Counted from the first letter of the stretch, positions 1 to 6,970 are shown. The stretch: DNA of 15,766 nt from Planctomycetaceae bacterium (GCA_031278315.1 JAITKS010000048.1:1-15766), one strand, 5' to 3'. The notes: generated from the letters alone by a model not told the origin. A program made the numbers and translations.

Positions 1-2
1 AT

Positions 3-989
3 AGCGGACATCTTGAAGTGGTGAAGTATCTGATTGAAGAAAAAGGTGCAGACTTAAACGCAAAAAAGAATAACGGTGAAACGCCGCTATATTATGCAGC
101 ATTTGGCGGTTCTCTTGAAGTGGTGAAGTACCTGATTGAAGAAAAAGGTGCGGACGTAAACGCAAAAAATAATGACGGTCAAACGCCGCTATATTATGCA
201 GCAAAGAGCGGACATCTTGAAGTGGTGAAGTACCTGATTGAAAAAGGTGCAGACATAAACGCAAAAAAGAATGGCAACGAAACGCTGCTACATGATGTAA
301 CATTTGGCGGTTCTCTTGAAGTGGTGAAGTACCTAATTGAAGAAAAATGTGCGGACATAAACGCAAAAGATGAATCGGGTACAACGCCGCTACATTATGC
401 AGCATATAGCGGACATCTTGAAGTTGTGAAGTACTTGATTGAAAAAGGTGCGGACGTAAACGCAAAAAATAATAAAGGTGAAACGCCGTTACATTGGGTA
501 GTAGTAGAAAAAAAACTTGAATTGGTGAAGAACTTGATTAAAAAAGTTGTGGACGTAAATGTAAAAAATGGTTGGTTCGGTTGGTTCGGTTGCTCCGGTG
601 AAACGCCGTTACATTGGGCAGTAAAAAAAGGATATCCTGAAATTATGAAATATCTTATTGAAAAAGGTGCGGACGTAAACGCAAAAAATAAGGACGGTGA
701 AACGCCGCTACATTCGGCAGCATTTTGGGGATATCTTGAAGTGGTGAAGTACTTGATTGAAAAAGGTGCGGACATAAATGTAAAAAAAGGTTGGTTCGGT
801 TGGTTCGGTGAAACGCCGTTACATTTGGCAGTAAAAAGAGGAGATATTGAAATTATGAAATATCTTATTGAAAAAGGTGCTGACATAAATGTAAAAAGTA
901 GTTTGTTCGGTAAAACGCCGCTAGATATCGCCCCAAACCAAGATATAAAAGATTTCCTTCGCGAAACTAGATGGACAAGAAAATTTTAA
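3..989 (+). CDS. Ankyrin-repeat protein Ank1, 5' end cut by the window edge
   Basis: The frame is already open at base 3 (Ser-Gly-His-Leu-Glu), inside an ankyrin unit, so the true start lies outside the window; the GTG at 18 is an internal Val codon. After the partial unit come eight ankyrin units of 33 to 40 residues with the signature TPLHxAAxxGxLEVVKYLIEKGADVNAK, then a C-terminal cap starting TPLDIAPNQ. Ankyrin repeats are protein-binding scaffolds; no enzymatic domain, signal peptide or membrane segment is visible, and the target is unknown. Odd points: two inter-repeat loops are lengthened by Gly-Trp-Phe triplets coded by a 9-nt tandem repeat (570-596 and 789-806). The stop of the paralogue Ank3 (TAG) is TGG here, adding five residues (WTRKF) before TAA. 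The family call is certain; the function is unknown. Confidence 0.93.
   Translation, partial: SGHLEVVKYLIEEKGADLNAKKNNGETPLYYAAFGGSLEVVKYLIEEKGADVNAKNNDGQTPLYYAAKSGHLEVVKYLIEKGADINAKKNGNETLLHDVTFGGSLEVVKYLIEEKCADINAKDESGTTPLHYAAYSGHLEVVKYLIEKGADVNAKNNKGETPLHWVVVEKKLELVKNLIKKVVDVNVKNGWFGWFGCSGETPLHWAVKKGYPEIMKYLIEKGADVNAKNKDGETPLHSAAFWGYLEVVKYLIEKGADINVKKGWFGWFGETPLHLAVKRGDIEIMKYLIEKGADINVKSSLFGKTPLDIAPNQDIKDFLRETRWTRKF
570..596 (+). repeat. 9-nt tandem repeat coding Gly-Trp-Phe in an ankyrin loop
   Basis: Three units of GGTTGGTTC or a close variant, in frame and read as GWF-GWF-GCS, enlarge the loop between two ankyrin units of Ank1. A second array of two units lies at 789-806. Ank3 has related two-unit arrays at 7929-7946 and 8040-8057. 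All sit at the same structural position, the hairpin tip between repeats. Confidence 0.85.
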
Positions 990-997
990 GTAAAAAA

Positions 998-1017
998 GTA
1001 ATATATCAGTAGAATTT
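998..1017 (+). repeat. Dispersed ~20-bp repeat family R1, copy 1
   Basis: The motif is GTAATATATCAGTAGAATTT. Related copies occur at 4877-4899 and 15686-15708 in the same orientation, and at 5113-5133 and 10177-10196 inverted. All five are intergenic. The consensus is approximately GTAATATMTCAGTRGAATWTTT. The function is unknown; it may be the end or insertion mark of a small mobile or palindromic element. Confidence 0.7.
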
Positions 1018-1050
1018 TCAATTAACCGCCGGAACCTTTTTGTATTAATT

Positions 1051-1150
1051 TTTTTAACACGAAACACACGAAAAATCACGAAAAGCACGAAAAAATTTTT
1101 GTTGTATTTTCGTGTATTTCGTGAAATTTAGTGCGTTTCGTATTTAAAAA
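1051..1150. repeat. Palindromic CACGAAA array, copy A
   Basis: The left half carries four CACGAAA-type units spaced 8-11 nt apart, and the right half carries the complementary TTTCGTG units after a short A/T core, so the whole can fold into a long imperfect hairpin. Similar arrays lie at 5144-5220 and 6878-6970. This copy fills much of the 314-bp gap between Ank1 and the ATPase gene. It may also stop transcription from Ank1, but the T-tract is not where an intrinsic terminator would place it. Confidence 0.75.
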
Positions 1151-1303
1151 CTAGTTTGTGTTTTTCATGTTTGAAAAATTTTACTCGACACAATTGTAAT
1201 ATAAATATAATTACAGAAATTCCGCCAATATATTACAATATTTTTTAACAATTCCCTTTAACAATTCCCTTTAACTAAATAAAACTAAACCAACTCAATC
1301 CAA
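1151..1303 (+). other. AT-rich leader upstream of the ATPase gene with a 13-bp tandem duplication
   Basis: This stretch presumably holds the promoter of the 1304 gene, but no convincing -35/-10 pair can be picked out of the AT-rich sequence. A 13-nt unit, AACAATTCCCTTT, is repeated perfectly at 1247-1259 and 1260-1272, about 30 nt before the ATG. No Shine-Dalgarno site precedes the ATG. Confidence 0.5.
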
Positions 1304-4096
1304 ATGAAAATTATAAGCGTTTATGAAATGAATTACTGCCCCCTAATATCCGAACACGCTAGCGAAACCGATATTCGCCGCCGTAATCATCAATCCCAAC
1401 TTTGGTCTTCCGCACAATGGTTTGCCTTGAACGATTGGCATATATCAATAGAATTATGCTATATCTCTGAGCCTAAATCTCAAACGATTCGCTGTTTCCT
1501 GCTGCTTTACGATCAACATAATCTGTCCCCCGACAGCAAAAAAGAATTTTTAGATTCATTCGAACGCGTCCTGCCGGATGACTACGGCTGGAAACGATTC
1601 TACGGAAATAACGGACAAACAGAATTCGCCGATAGAAAATTTTTTTTCGATCAAATAATTTCCAACACCCAATACCCCAAATGGTATAGCATAAAACTCA
1701 ATCGTAGATTCGAACTCTTTGATATCGCTCCCAAATTATTACAAATGAATATGCGGCTTCCAACTCAATTTACTAACAACTCGGACAAAACAATATCCAA
1801 CTCGGACAAAACAACATCCAACTCGGAACAAATATCAAACCAGAATACCGACGAATTAAATGATAAATTCGATAACGAACAAAAACAATTTCCCTTCCTT
1901 AATTCATCGCGATTCTATAAGCAGTTGCGCAAAAATCCTATTACTATCCCGTATCATCCCTTAATCAGTGATGCCTCCGTCAATATGAGCGTATTATTTC
2001 GCGAAATGCTCTATTCAGCACCATCAATGATCACACTCTCGCTTATCCCTCTTACATTCGAACCTCAGCCCCCAAAGATATTGCCGCATTCATCCGACAA
2101 TATCACACTGTCCGACAATAACACACAGTCAGAAACTTCATTGACCATCAACGAATTGCTTAAACGAAATCACGAACTTGCATCATTTATTCGACGTATT
2201 CTTATTCCTTATCATTCACTGATGAATTTAGATAATTCAGTTCCTTACTCAGAAGTAGAAAGATTTTATACAACTTTTGTCCGCTCCCAAAGCGAACTTT
2301 CCAAATTTCAAATCGATGTTGTCAGCACAGATTATTCCCGAACACAAAGTTTAGCACTCGCTTGGACAGCACCATTCGGCGGCTCACGCGTATTTAATAT
2401 GTCTAAACCATCCGCCGGTTTCTTTTGCAATATTACCGACTCTGAATTATTAAACGAAACAATTAATTACTTGAATACCCTAAATGTCAAAACAGATGAC
2501 TCATCAGACTTATTAGATAAATCTCAAAACAGATCTCACAACATCAATTATAAATATTTAATCAATTCTAAATATTTACAAAATTGGATATTCCTGCTCA
2601 AATACGCACCTTCTATAGTTAGCCGCGAAGAGTCAACCTCGCTTTTGCGTCTCCCATTCGGCGACGAACAAGGCTTGCCCGGTATCGATGTCCGTCAACC
2701 TCCGCCATTCGCAACCTCAACAATCAGCCTGCTCCATGAAGATGACGTTCAAACCGGTTACATCAAATTAGGTCAACTCAAAACATCCAAAGTAATCGAC
2801 TCTAATAATACGTCCTATCAACAATATTATCACGCAATCCCGCTAAAACAACTCTGCAAACACGCCTTAATAGTCGGCAGCACCGGCTCCGGTAAAACAA
2901 CCGCAATACAATATCTGCTCAAACAAATCGCCCAAGCAAATATTCCATTCCTCGTAATAGAACCCTCAATGAAAGCCGAATACTACGACGCCCTTAAAAA
3001 TCAAACCGACATAAAAAATTTGACCCGCTTAACACTAGGCGAAAATTTCTGCTTCGACCCTATGCGATTACCCGATAATATCACCGTACAACAACACGTG
3101 TCCTACCTAAAATCATGTTTCGAATCCGCATTTTCATTCAACGAATGGGGAATATCACTCATCGAAACAGGACTCTACAGTTACTACCAAAGCATATATA
3201 AAAAAGAAACATACACACTTAAAGGTAATAAAGAACACGTTAAAAAAGGTATCAAAAATAAAGACAGAGAAGACACACTATATGATCACGGAGAAACACT
3301 ACTATATAAGGAAGGAGAAGACACACTATTCGTTGCCCCGTCATTCAATCACTTTACAACATACTTTGTAGAGAAATTTCTGCCTACACTATTTCCACAC
3401 CTTCAAAATCAATCTCCCCAATCTACACCAGCCTCCGACGATATAGGCGAAATATTCAAACGCCATTTTACCGCTATGAAAAAAGGACCTTTAGGACGCC
3501 TATTTCAAATCGCCGACCTACAAGCTTTTTCCAACCCAATTAAATACGGCAGAATGTTTCCCTCATACCTGCCGTTTTCAGGAATACTCGAATTAAATCA
3601 ATTGCCGGATCGACAACATCAAGCCCTGATTATGTCATTCATCATGACCTTGCTATTCGAACACCGACAAAACGAAGGTATCATAAAAAATAATGAAACA
3701 CTCCCAAGACACGTACTAGTAATCGAAGAAGCACACCGACTACTAGGCACCAATACACCCGCCCGAAATAACGAAATAGCCGGCGAAAACCCGCGAACAA
3801 AAGCCGCCTCAATGTTCAGCGATATGCTAGCAGAAATAAGAGCATTCGGACAAAGCGTAATAATCGCTGAACAAATCCCAAGCAAAATTATCCCCGACGC
3901 CGTCAAAAATACAAACCTAAAATACCTAATGAGATTAACCACCGCCGAAGACCGCGAATTCATCGGACGATCCATGAATTGCTCCGAACAACAACAAAAA
4001 TTCGTAAACACCCTAAAACCTTTTCAAACTATCGTATTCGAAGAAGAACTCAATCAACCAATCTTACTAAATATCCCAACAACCTTTAAAAATTAA
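1304..4096 (+). CDS. HerA/DUF87-type P-loop ATPase, 930 aa, with a large uncharacterised N-terminal region
   Basis: The C-terminal half is an additional-strand, RecA-like ATPase of the HerA/VirB4/DUF87 group. Walker A is GSTGSGKTT (residues 525-533, K531) and Walker B is VLVIEEAH (about 804-811). The later stretch RAFGQSVIIAEQIPSKI and then LMRLTTAEDREFIGR matches the C-terminal part of HerA-like helicases and conjugative pump ATPases. Such proteins form hexameric rings that translocate DNA or protein. The first ~500 residues resemble nothing I recognise and hold no membrane segment, so the protein is probably cytosolic or peripheral. Three in-frame tandem repeats (1778-1840, 2093-2128, 3269-3334) sit in likely loops; the last lies between Walker A and B. 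The ATG at 1304 is the first in frame but lacks a Shine-Dalgarno site. The next gene starts 13 bp after the stop, suggesting one transcript. No NurA-like nuclease or conjugation gene is nearby, so the role stays open. Confidence 0.88.
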   Translation: MKIISVYEMNYCPLISEHASETDIRRRNHQSQLWSSAQWFALNDWHISIELCYISEPKSQTIRCFLLLYDQHNLSPDSKKEFLDSFERVLPDDYGWKRFYGNNGQTEFADRKFFFDQIISNTQYPKWYSIKLNRRFELFDIAPKLLQMNMRLPTQFTNNSDKTISNSDKTTSNSEQISNQNTDELNDKFDNEQKQFPFLNSSRFYKQLRKNPITIPYHPLISDASVNMSVLFREMLYSAPSMITLSLIPLTFEPQPPKILPHSSDNITLSDNNTQSETSLTINELLKRNHELASFIRRILIPYHSLMNLDNSVPYSEVERFYTTFVRSQSELSKFQIDVVSTDYSRTQSLALAWTAPFGGSRVFNMSKPSAGFFCNITDSELLNETINYLNTLNVKTDDSSDLLDKSQNRSHNINYKYLINSKYLQNWIFLLKYAPSIVSREESTSLLRLPFGDEQGLPGIDVRQPPPFATSTISLLHEDDVQTGYIKLGQLKTSKVIDSNNTSYQQYYHAIPLKQLCKHALIVGSTGSGKTTAIQYLLKQIAQANIPFLVIEPSMKAEYYDALKNQTDIKNLTRLTLGENFCFDPMRLPDNITVQQHVSYLKSCFESAFSFNEWGISLIETGLYSYYQSIYKKETYTLKGNKEHVKKGIKNKDREDTLYDHGETLLYKEGEDTLFVAPSFNHFTTYFVEKFLPTLFPHLQNQSPQSTPASDDIGEIFKRHFTAMKKGPLGRLFQIADLQAFSNPIKYGRMFPSYLPFSGILELNQLPDRQHQALIMSFIMTLLFEHRQNEGIIKNNETLPRHVLVIEEAHRLLGTNTPARNNEIAGENPRTKAASMFSDMLAEIRAFGQSVIIAEQIPSKIIPDAVKNTNLKYLMRLTTAEDREFIGRSMNCSEQQQKFVNTLKPFQTIVFEEELNQPILLNIPTTFKN
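1778..1840 (+). repeat. 21-nt in-frame tandem repeat in the ATPase gene
   Basis: Two near-identical units and a diverged third encode NSDKTIS, NSDKTTS and NSEQISN. They lie in a polar, probably disordered linker around residues 159-179. Confidence 0.85.
2093..2128 (+). repeat. 18-nt in-frame tandem repeat in the ATPase gene
   Basis: Two units read SDNITL and SDNNTQ. They lie in a polar loop around residues 264-275, upstream of the ATPase core. Confidence 0.7.
3269..3334 (+). repeat. 24-nt in-frame tandem repeat inside the ATPase domain
   Basis: The units encode EDTLYDHG, ETLLYKEG and the beginning of a third, EDTLF. They fall between Walker A and Walker B (around residues 656-677), so this is an insertion within the ATPase fold rather than in the N-terminal region. 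Confidence 0.8.
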
Positions 4097-4100
4097 GGAG
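4095..4100 (+). promoter_or_regulatory. Strong Shine-Dalgarno site AAGGAG overlapping the upstream stop codon
   Basis: AAGGAG begins inside the TAA stop of the ATPase gene and ends 9 nt before the ATG at 4110. It fixes the start of the downstream gene and supports co-transcription of the pair. It is the clearest ribosome binding site in the window. Confidence 0.85.
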
Positions 4101-4109
4101 AACTTAAAA

Positions 4110-4874
4110 ATGGATGATTCAGATAACACAACATCAAGTGTCGATACATCGTCAAGTGTCGATACATCGTCAAGTTTTGATACGTCGTCAAGTTTTGATA
4201 CATCGTCAAGTGTCGATACGTCGTCAAGTTTTGATTCGTCGTCAAGTACCGATACATCGTCAAGTGTCGATACGTCGTCAAGTTTTGATACGTCGTCAAG
4301 TGTCGATACGCCTGAACCCACTGCTGGTTCATTGTTAGATGCTTCGCCGCCTAATTTCATTGAACCTGAGAAAGAAGAAAAAGCAGAGATTGTTGAAGGT
4401 ATTGTAGAACTTGTTGATAATACTATGACTTTCAAAGATCAACTCGATAATATTAAGGAATGGGGCGATAAAATCAACAACGCTAATTTACAGCAATCAG
4501 AACAAACAATAGTTGACGAACAACCAATTGAAAACCAAAACGACCAAAGCTGTCTCATAGAACAATTCGAGCAACAAAATATGACACCAATAGACACAAC
4601 AGACGCTAACAATATCGAACAACAACTATGTCAACCGCTGCAAACAGAACCCAATGGTTTTACACTCGCCGTACAACCAACCTACAATGACAACGGCGAA
4701 ATTATTTTTACAAATCAATGTAATAGTGAAACCACAACTACTGTAGAACCTCTTACCGGAACCGAAACACAAATCGAACAACAATTGTCGAATCAAGAAA
4801 ATATTGAACCGTCTGTCATGATGCCCGTACTAGCCGCAGCTGCTATACAAAAAATAACGTCAAAATTAAAATAA
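4110..4874 (+). CDS. Acidic low-complexity protein with N-terminal Ser/Asp repeats, partner of the ATPase
   Basis: A 254-aa protein of unrecognised family. After MDDSDNTT come ten 6-residue repeats of the form SSxDTS, where x is Val, Phe or Thr (residues 9-68), coded by an 18-nt tandem array. The middle has a short charged, probably helical stretch (PEKEEKAEIVEGIVELVDN, then FKDQLDNIKEWGDKI). The rest is rich in Gln, Asn, Thr and Glu and looks disordered. It ends in an Ala-rich segment, MMPVLAAAAIQKITSKLK, which may form an amphipathic helix. There is no signal peptide and no convincing membrane span. The start is fixed by AAGGAG nine bases upstream. It follows the ATPase gene by 13 bp, so it is probably made with it and may be its substrate, adaptor or regulator; that is inference from position only. 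Both strands are open across the repeat array, but the Shine-Dalgarno site and coding context favour this frame. Confidence 0.82.
   Translation: MDDSDNTTSSVDTSSSVDTSSSFDTSSSFDTSSSVDTSSSFDSSSSTDTSSSVDTSSSFDTSSSVDTPEPTAGSLLDASPPNFIEPEKEEKAEIVEGIVELVDNTMTFKDQLDNIKEWGDKINNANLQQSEQTIVDEQPIENQNDQSCLIEQFEQQNMTPIDTTDANNIEQQLCQPLQTEPNGFTLAVQPTYNDNGEIIFTNQCNSETTTTVEPLTGTETQIEQQLSNQENIEPSVMMPVLAAAAIQKITSKLK
4134..4313 (+). repeat. Ten-copy 18-nt tandem array (Ser/Asp repeats)
   Basis: Ten exact 18-nt periods fill 180 bp without a gap. Two main unit types alternate irregularly, one with AGTGTCGATAC (Val) and one with AGTTTTGATAC (Phe), plus one Thr unit. Val and Phe types differ at two bases of one codon, so the pattern reflects shuffling of two unit alleles rather than single point changes. 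Confidence 0.95.
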
Positions 4875-4876
4875 TA

Positions 4877-5133
4877 GTAATATATCAACGGAATAATTTA
4901 TTGTTATCGTGAACGCGGTCATCTCGACCGCATCTTTAGTTTTGTTTTTTTGACAGGATTGCAGGATTATAGGATTTTTAAATGATAAATTAAAAAAATC
5001 AAAACTTGAAACCATCAATTAGTTGTTAGTGATTCGAACTTATAATCCGTGATAATTTCCGCATACAAACTAAACTACTATCCTGTAAATCCTGTAATCC
5101 TGTCAAAAAAAAAATATTCCACTGAGATATTAC
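4877..5133. repeat. Composite inverted-repeat element: R1 ends enclosing an inverted CAGGATT array
   Basis: The outer arms are R1 copies in inverted orientation (4877-4899 and 5113-5133). Inside are inner arms made of CAGGATT-type units: GACAGGATTGCAGGATTA begins at 4952, and its complement, ending AATCCTGTAATCCTGTC, occupies 5082-5104. Between them are about 105 bp of unrelated AT-rich sequence with no open frame. The nested symmetry suggests a small non-autonomous element with long terminal inverted repeats. The CAGGATT array is, from memory, a string common in environmental bacterial genomes; I know of no proven mobility. Confidence 0.65.
4915..4951 (+). terminator. Possible intrinsic terminator after the ATPase/repeat-protein pair
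   Basis: A perfect 6-bp stem, GCGGTC and GACCGC with a 5-nt loop, is followed after a few bases by a T-rich run (4938-4951). It lies 40 bp beyond the stop at 4874, where a terminator would be expected. The gap between stem and T-run is longer than ideal, and the stem may instead belong to a dispersed repeat. Confidence 0.5.
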
Positions 5134-5143
5134 GATAATTTTA

Positions 5144-5220
5144 ATTTTTTTTAACACAAAACACTCGAAAGATCACGAAAGGTTTTTTTAGATAATTTTC
5201 GTGTGTTTCGTGTTTTTAAA
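5144..5220. repeat. Palindromic CACGAAA array, copy B
   Basis: A shorter version of the array at 1051-1150: two or three CACGAAA-like units (ACTCGAAA, TCACGAAA), a T-rich core, then TTTTCGTGTGTTTCGTG. It immediately precedes the shared leader of Ank2. Confidence 0.7.
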
Positions 5221-5280
5221 AACCAAGACCGTTAAACGTTTTTTCCGTTGCGCTAATTCAAAAACGGAAAATTTTAGTTC

Positions 5281-5303
5281 GACAAAGATGCGTTATCTTT
5301 GTC
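5281..5303 (+). promoter_or_regulatory. Conserved leader hairpin upstream of Ank2
   Basis: GACAAAGAT and ATCTTTGTC form a perfect 9-bp inverted repeat around the loop GCGTT, 19 nt before the ATG at 5323. The same element precedes Ank3 (7032-7054) with two changes, one in the loop and one that turns an A-U pair into a G-U pair, so an RNA stem is kept. It could be an mRNA structure near the ribosome binding region or a repressor operator. No T-run follows at the right distance, so it is not a normal terminator. Confidence 0.6.
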
Positions 5304-5322
5304 AAAAACATTTAACAAAAAA

Positions 5323-6849
5323 ATGAAAGGACATTTTGCTGTGGAAACAAATTTAAACATATCACAAGACGACTTAAATGCACAATTATTTGATGCGGCG
5401 GGCAAAGCCAATCTCGATAACGTTAAGTCTCTAATTAAAAAAGGTGCAGACATAAACGCAAAAGATAATGACGGCAAAACGCCGCTGCATTATGCGGCAT
5501 TTAACGGTTCTCTTGAAGTGGTGAAGTACCTGATTGAAGAAAAAGACGCAGACGTAAAAGCAAAAGATAATGACGTCATAGCACTGCTGCATTCGGCGGC
5601 AAAGGGCGGTTCTCTTGAAGTGGTGAAGTATCTGATTGAAGAAAAAGGTGCGGACGTAAAAGCAAAAGATAATGACGTCATAGCACTGCTGCATTCGGCG
5701 GCAAAGGACGGTTCTCTTGAAGCGATAAAGTACCTGATTGCAAAAGTCGCGGACGTAAAAGCAAAAAATGAATGGGACACAACACCGCTGCATTCGGCAG
5801 CAAATAATGGACATCTTGAAGTGGTGAAGTACCTGATTGAAGAAAAAGGCGCGGACGTAAACGCAAAAACTGAATTGGGTCAAACGCCGCTGCATTCGGC
5901 GGCAAAGGGCGGTTTTCTTGAAGTGGTGCAGTACCTGATTGAAGAAAAAGACGCGGACGTAAAAGTAAAAAATAATGGCGGCGAAACGCCGCTGCATTCG
6001 GCGGCAAATAATGGACATCTTGAAGTGATCAAGTACCTGATTGAAAAAGGCGCGGACGTAAACGCAAAAGATCATGACGTCACAACGCCGCTGCATTCGG
6101 CAGCAAAGAGCGGACATCTTGAAGTAGTGAAGTACCTGATTGAAAAAGGTGCGGACGTAAAAACAAAAGATCATAGCGGCACAACGCCGCTGCATTATGC
6201 AGTATTTAACGGTTCTCTTGAAGTTGTGAAGTACCTGATTGAAAAAGGTGCGGATGTAAAAGCAAAAGATAATGACGGCACAACGCTGCTGCATTCGGCA
6301 GCATGGGGCTGTTCTCTTGAATCGGTGAAGTACCTGATTGAAGAAAAAGTCGCGGATGTAAAAGCAAAAAATAAATGGGGAACAACGCCGCTGCATTCGG
6401 CAGCAGAGAGCGGTTCTATTGAAGTGGTGAAGTACATGATTGAAAAAGGCACAGACGTAAAAGCAAAAGATAATGGCGACACAACACTGCTGCATTATGC
6501 GGCATTGGGCGGTTCTCTTGAAGCGGTGAAGTACCTGATTGAAGAAAAAGACGCAAACGTAAAAGCAAAAGATAATGACGGCGAAACACCGCTACATAAG
6601 GCAGCATTTAATGGACATCTTGAAGTGATCAAGTACCTGATTGAAAAAGACGCGGACGTAAACGTAAAAAATAATAACGGCGAAACACCGCTACATTATG
6701 CAACATTTAACGGTTCTCTTGAAGTGGTGAAGTACTTGATTGAAAAAGACGCGGACGTAAAAGCAAAAAATAATGACGGCGAAACGCCGCTAGATATCGC
6801 AAAAAAAGAAGAGATAAAAAAACTCATACACGACGCCGGAGATAAATAA
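5323..6849 (+). CDS. Ankyrin-repeat protein Ank2, about 508 aa
   Basis: After MKGHFAVETNLNISQDD come a divergent first unit (LFDAAGKANLDNVKSLIKKG), thirteen typical 33- to 34-residue ankyrin units and a short cap (TPLDIAKKEEIKKLI), so the protein is almost entirely a solenoid. No signal peptide, membrane span or catalytic domain is present; a cytosolic or exported protein-binding scaffold is likely, target unknown. I use ATG 5323. The open frame extends to a TTG at 5299, but that codon lies in the leader hairpin and is unlikely. GTG 5341 is a serious alternative because AAAGGA ends nine bases before it. Units alternate between 33 residues (LIEKGAD) and 34 (LIEEKGAD). The first ~50 codons and the upstream DNA nearly match Ank3, but the 3' end does not. 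Confidence 0.93.
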   Translation: MKGHFAVETNLNISQDDLNAQLFDAAGKANLDNVKSLIKKGADINAKDNDGKTPLHYAAFNGSLEVVKYLIEEKDADVKAKDNDVIALLHSAAKGGSLEVVKYLIEEKGADVKAKDNDVIALLHSAAKDGSLEAIKYLIAKVADVKAKNEWDTTPLHSAANNGHLEVVKYLIEEKGADVNAKTELGQTPLHSAAKGGFLEVVQYLIEEKDADVKVKNNGGETPLHSAANNGHLEVIKYLIEKGADVNAKDHDVTTPLHSAAKSGHLEVVKYLIEKGADVKTKDHSGTTPLHYAVFNGSLEVVKYLIEKGADVKAKDNDGTTLLHSAAWGCSLESVKYLIEEKVADVKAKNKWGTTPLHSAAESGSIEVVKYMIEKGTDVKAKDNGDTTLLHYAALGGSLEAVKYLIEEKDANVKAKDNDGETPLHKAAFNGHLEVIKYLIEKDADVNVKNNNGETPLHYATFNGSLEVVKYLIEKDADVKAKNNDGETPLDIAKKEEIKKLIHDAGDK

Positions 6850-6877
6850 TTCGGAATTTCACTCGGTTTCGTATTTA

Positions 6878-6970
6878 ATTTTTTAAACATGAAAATCACG
6901 AAAAACACGAAAAAATTTTTGTTGTTATTTTCGTGTATTTCGTTAAATTTAGTGTGTTTCGTGTTTATAA
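6878..6970. repeat. Palindromic CACGAAA array, copy C
   Basis: It has the same architecture as the array at 1051-1150: CACGAAAAACACGAAAA units, the core ATTTTTGTTGTTATTTT, and complementary TTTCGTG-type units. It fills most of the gap between Ank2 and Ank3 and precedes the same leader as copy B. The frame 6889-7077 through it is an artefact of the repeat. Confidence 0.75.

Noticed and set aside
4067..4435. Minus-strand and alternative plus-frame readings of the 18-nt array (LDDVS or HRQVS repeats)
   Set aside because: A repeat with no stops in several frames gives these automatically. Only the frame starting at 4110 has a Shine-Dalgarno site and a non-repetitive continuation to a stop.
4877..5133. 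CRISPR array or insertion sequence in the repeat-rich gap
   Set aside because: There are no regularly spaced identical repeats with unique spacers, no cas genes and no transposase frame. The repeats are inverted arms of short units.
5241..5271. TTTTCCGTT/AACGGAAAA inverted repeat upstream of Ank2 as a conserved operator
   Set aside because: The symmetry is largely lost in the matching leader of Ank3, unlike the hairpin just downstream, so it is not supported as a shared site.
5299..5322. TTG start for Ank2 (and the equivalent at 7050 for Ank3)
   Set aside because: The codon lies within the conserved leader hairpin and no Shine-Dalgarno site precedes it; ATG 24 bases later, or GTG with AAAGGA upstream, is better.
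5431..6495. Long open frame on the minus strand opposite Ank2 (and similar ones opposite Ank1 and Ank3)
   Set aside because: It mirrors the periodic ankyrin codons, lacks a ribosome binding site, and gives Cys/Phe-rich repetitive sequence. The plus-strand reading matches the ankyrin consensus perfectly.
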